A stretch of DNA of 64,000 nucleotides from Fredinandcohnia quinoae (GTDB taxonomy: Bacteria > Bacillota > Bacilli > Bacillales > Bacillaceae_L). The stretch spans positions 47,264 through 111,263 of the forward strand of contig NZ_JAKTTI010000009.1 of assembly GCF_022427965.1 (NCBI RefSeq), in the 5' to 3' direction. The notes beneath the pieces were generated by a model. That model saw only the letters and a list, made by a program, of their open reading frames with translations. It had not been told where the DNA came from and made no database searches. Each line of letters starts with the position of its first letter. The first letter of the stretch is position 1. Position numbers and translations under genes: made by a program. Below are positions 62,574-64,000 of the stretch, piece by piece.

Positions 62574-63003
62574 AATTTGTTCAGCCATAAAAAAGTTTAG
62601 GCAATCCTCCACCCGCTTTTTTCAGCACAATCCCTTATCCCGCTTGCCCTTACGCCCTTTTCCCATCTTTTTTAATTGAATAAAGTTTGTCCTGCCTTTT
62701 CTCCCACTTTTGATCAATCTTGTACCGAATTTTCAATGTCTCAGAGATAAAAAAGTTTGTCCAAAATAGAGGTAAGGGATAAGGATAAAAGGGTTGATTC
62801 CCCTTCTTTTTCAAGCCTTTTCAGGCTTTTCTTCAAGATCTTCCTCCCACTTTTACTCTTTGATCGCCCTATTTTGTGTATAACTTGTTGATATCTCACA
62901 TTTCCCCATTCCCTTTTTCCCGCTTCAATTCCGTTATTCACAACTTATCCCCCTTTCAACCCAAACCTTCCTCACGCTTCTTCCTATTCACACTATTTAT
63001 AAG
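62574..63003. other. Gene-free, pyrimidine-rich stretch outside the transposon end
   Basis: No supported ORF. At about 62705-62800 a diverged copy (TTGTACCGAATTTTC, CAATGT, AGTTTGTCC, GAGGTAAG) of a sequence inside the tnsA insertion (61955-62030) is visible. The rest is C/T-rich on the plus strand. Confidence 0.5.
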
Positions 63004-63044
63004 CAAAAAAGAACCGAATGGCGTACCGATGGTACGCTACTCGA
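63004..63044 (-). terminator. Terminator after the 146-residue gene
   Basis: GCGTACC-GAT-GGTACGC core, extended by CGAGTA/CATTCG pairing, then TTCTTTTTT on the minus strand. Confidence 0.75.
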
Positions 63045-63081
63045 TCCTTTGATATCAATATCTCGCTGATTGATCTTATCC

Positions 63082-63522
63082 TCAGAAGCAGATAATGTCT
63101 TTTTGTAGCTCTTGTATCCAATTCATTATTTCTTTGAAATTATAATCAAAGTCAAAATTGCATTCCAATATCTCTTCAATCTTATAATAGGCATTATCAA
63201 ATAAATACCAAAGATATTCTAAAATCCTTATATCCTCTGGATTTTTTTCCGAAAATAGTTCAAGACTTTTCACGATAATGCCTAAGCCTACATTAACCTT
63301 TTCCCATATTTTGTGCCAAGTTTCATCATTTGGGTTAGTAATATATTTGAAATCATCCAACAGATTAGGAAGTGAGAATAATGCATCATTTAGTGTAGTA
63401 ACTCCGTACAAGTACAAATCTTCATTATCTTCTTTGAGAAGCAAGTTATAAGAATCAATCACATATTTGTGCGATATCCAAAGATATTCGTTAATTTGTT
63501 GGGAAAATGTTTGATTAGACAT
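63082..63522 (-). CDS. Hypothetical helical protein, possible immunity protein
   Basis: 146 residues, acidic, predicted all-helical (MSNQTFSQQINEYLWISHKY...LYGVTTLNDALFSLPNLLDDF...ILEYLWYLFDNAYYKIEEIL). ATG 63522 follows AAGGAGACCTCAAT. No family recognised. Size, charge and location beside an Rhs toxin region suggest an orphan immunity protein, but no toxin is visible upstream; this is a guess from context. Confidence 0.6.
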   Translation of the reverse strand: MSNQTFSQQINEYLWISHKYVIDSYNLLLKEDNEDLYLYGVTTLNDALFSLPNLLDDFKYITNPNDETWHKIWEKVNVGLGIIVKSLELFSEKNPEDIRILEYLWYLFDNAYYKIEEILECNFDFDYNFKEIMNWIQELQKDIICF

Positions 63523-64000
63523 ATTGAGGTCTCCTTAATATGAGGTTTTGTTTGAGGTAAGCGTAAGACGGGGGTGCTTGTGGAAAAGGTTAAGCACATC
63601 CATGTGAGGCAGTCATAAATCGCTTATATATTCTATCTTATATCGGATAATGAAGCAGGACAATAGATTGAATGTCTTAGTCTGTTCTATGCCTAAAAGC
63701 CTTGATACTACTGGAATAGACCGATGGTCTTTAAAGTATAAGCTCAAAAGGGAGCCATAAATGACCGATTAAAAGCCCGTTTGTAATACCAGTGAAAAAG
63801 AGTGAAAAAAGCATGAGTATAGGATGGAAGGACTTGAATAATGAATGTTTGAGGGAAAGAAGCGGGACAAGATAGATGGAAAGGATAATGATATGAAAAA
63901 ACGAAGCGGATATAAATGACAGAAGCGGTTCTTTTTTGATCATTAAATCGAGTAGAGTGAACGAATCGGAATTTTGATTCGTTCGACCCTCTCACACCAC
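63523..64000. other. Right edge without a supported gene
   Basis: Two overlapping minus-strand frames (63943-63731 hydrophobic; 63995-63744) lack ribosome sites and exclude each other. No repeat or terminator stands out. Confidence 0.5.

Noticed and set aside
63731..63995. Two overlapping hydrophobic ORFs at the right edge
   Set aside because: No ribosome sites, mutually exclusive frames, and pyrimidine-rich DNA that yields Phe/Leu/Ser-rich chance frames.

Overview
The window is 64 kb of low-GC chromosome from a Bacillus-like Firmicute (family Bacillaceae). This rests on strong AGGAGG-type ribosome binding sites, frequent TTG and GTG starts, gene families with recognisable B. subtilis relatives (YheI/YheH, YhcK, YcbLMNO, YlxY, YflG, CGNR, DUF2935), a T-box leader and a cobalamin riboswitch. 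I see no rRNA, tRNA or CRISPR array. I cannot name the species.

From 1 to about 53 kb the content is mostly ordinary chromosome. It starts with an SDR-MarR-SDR operon behind two palindromic operators (1-1.8 kb). Next is a BmrCD-type ABC exporter preceded by a 19-codon leader ORF and an attenuator (1.9-5.7 kb). A cobalamin import and salvage operon under a B12 riboswitch follows (7.1-13.3 kb: btuF-btuC-btuD-cobO-btuF2-cbiA). Then come single genes including a DgcK-type diguanylate cyclase, a YcbLMNO-type two-component/ABC module (19.3-22.7 kb), a T-box-controlled type 2 isoleucyl-tRNA synthetase (22.7-26.2 kb), and a chemotaxis receptor beside an EAL phosphodiesterase (30-32.7 kb). A LytTR regulator carrying a dead ABC domain controls an ABC exporter through three 21-bp direct repeats (33-36 kb). 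A sugar-catabolism operon has one gene broken by an in-frame TGA (36.1-39.1 kb), and a secreted serine protease gene is a pseudogene (40.7-41.8 kb). From 42 to 54.6 kb there are an MFS pump, DUF genes, PaiB, an ECF S component, a second methionine aminopeptidase, CGNR/DinB genes, DUF2935, YlxY, and a TetR-controlled membrane acyltransferase-like gene.

From about 54.6 kb to 63 kb the sequence becomes an accessory island. The left half (55-58.4 kb) is a row of small unrelated genes (GNAT, HAD phosphatase, DUF1569, tiny membrane ORFs). They are separated by copies of an 85-90 bp repeat made of a variable-stem hairpin, a T-run and an ACTAACGG-type tail, which gives a gene-cassette-like layout. 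At 58.44-58.53 and 62.49-62.57 kb there are two nearly identical arrays of four tandem 20-bp repeats, each ending in a TGTRG terminus, in the same orientation. They look like the transposase-binding right end of a Tn7-like transposon. Directly inside the right-hand array lies the start of tnsA, which is split by a 559-bp MITE-like insertion with a 5-bp target duplication. The rest of tnsA is fused to the 3' end of a tnsD-like gene, so the transposition core is deleted. Between the two arrays sits an Rhs polymorphic-toxin tail: an Rhs C-terminus with an EndoU-like toxin and adjacent putative immunity gene, then an orphan Ntox17-like toxin pseudogene with its own putative immunity gene.

Two other dispersed repeat families are visible. 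One has copies at 9.3 and 47.5 kb, each supplying the stop codon and a terminator-like hairpin of the preceding gene. The other has copies at 52.6 and 62.2 kb.
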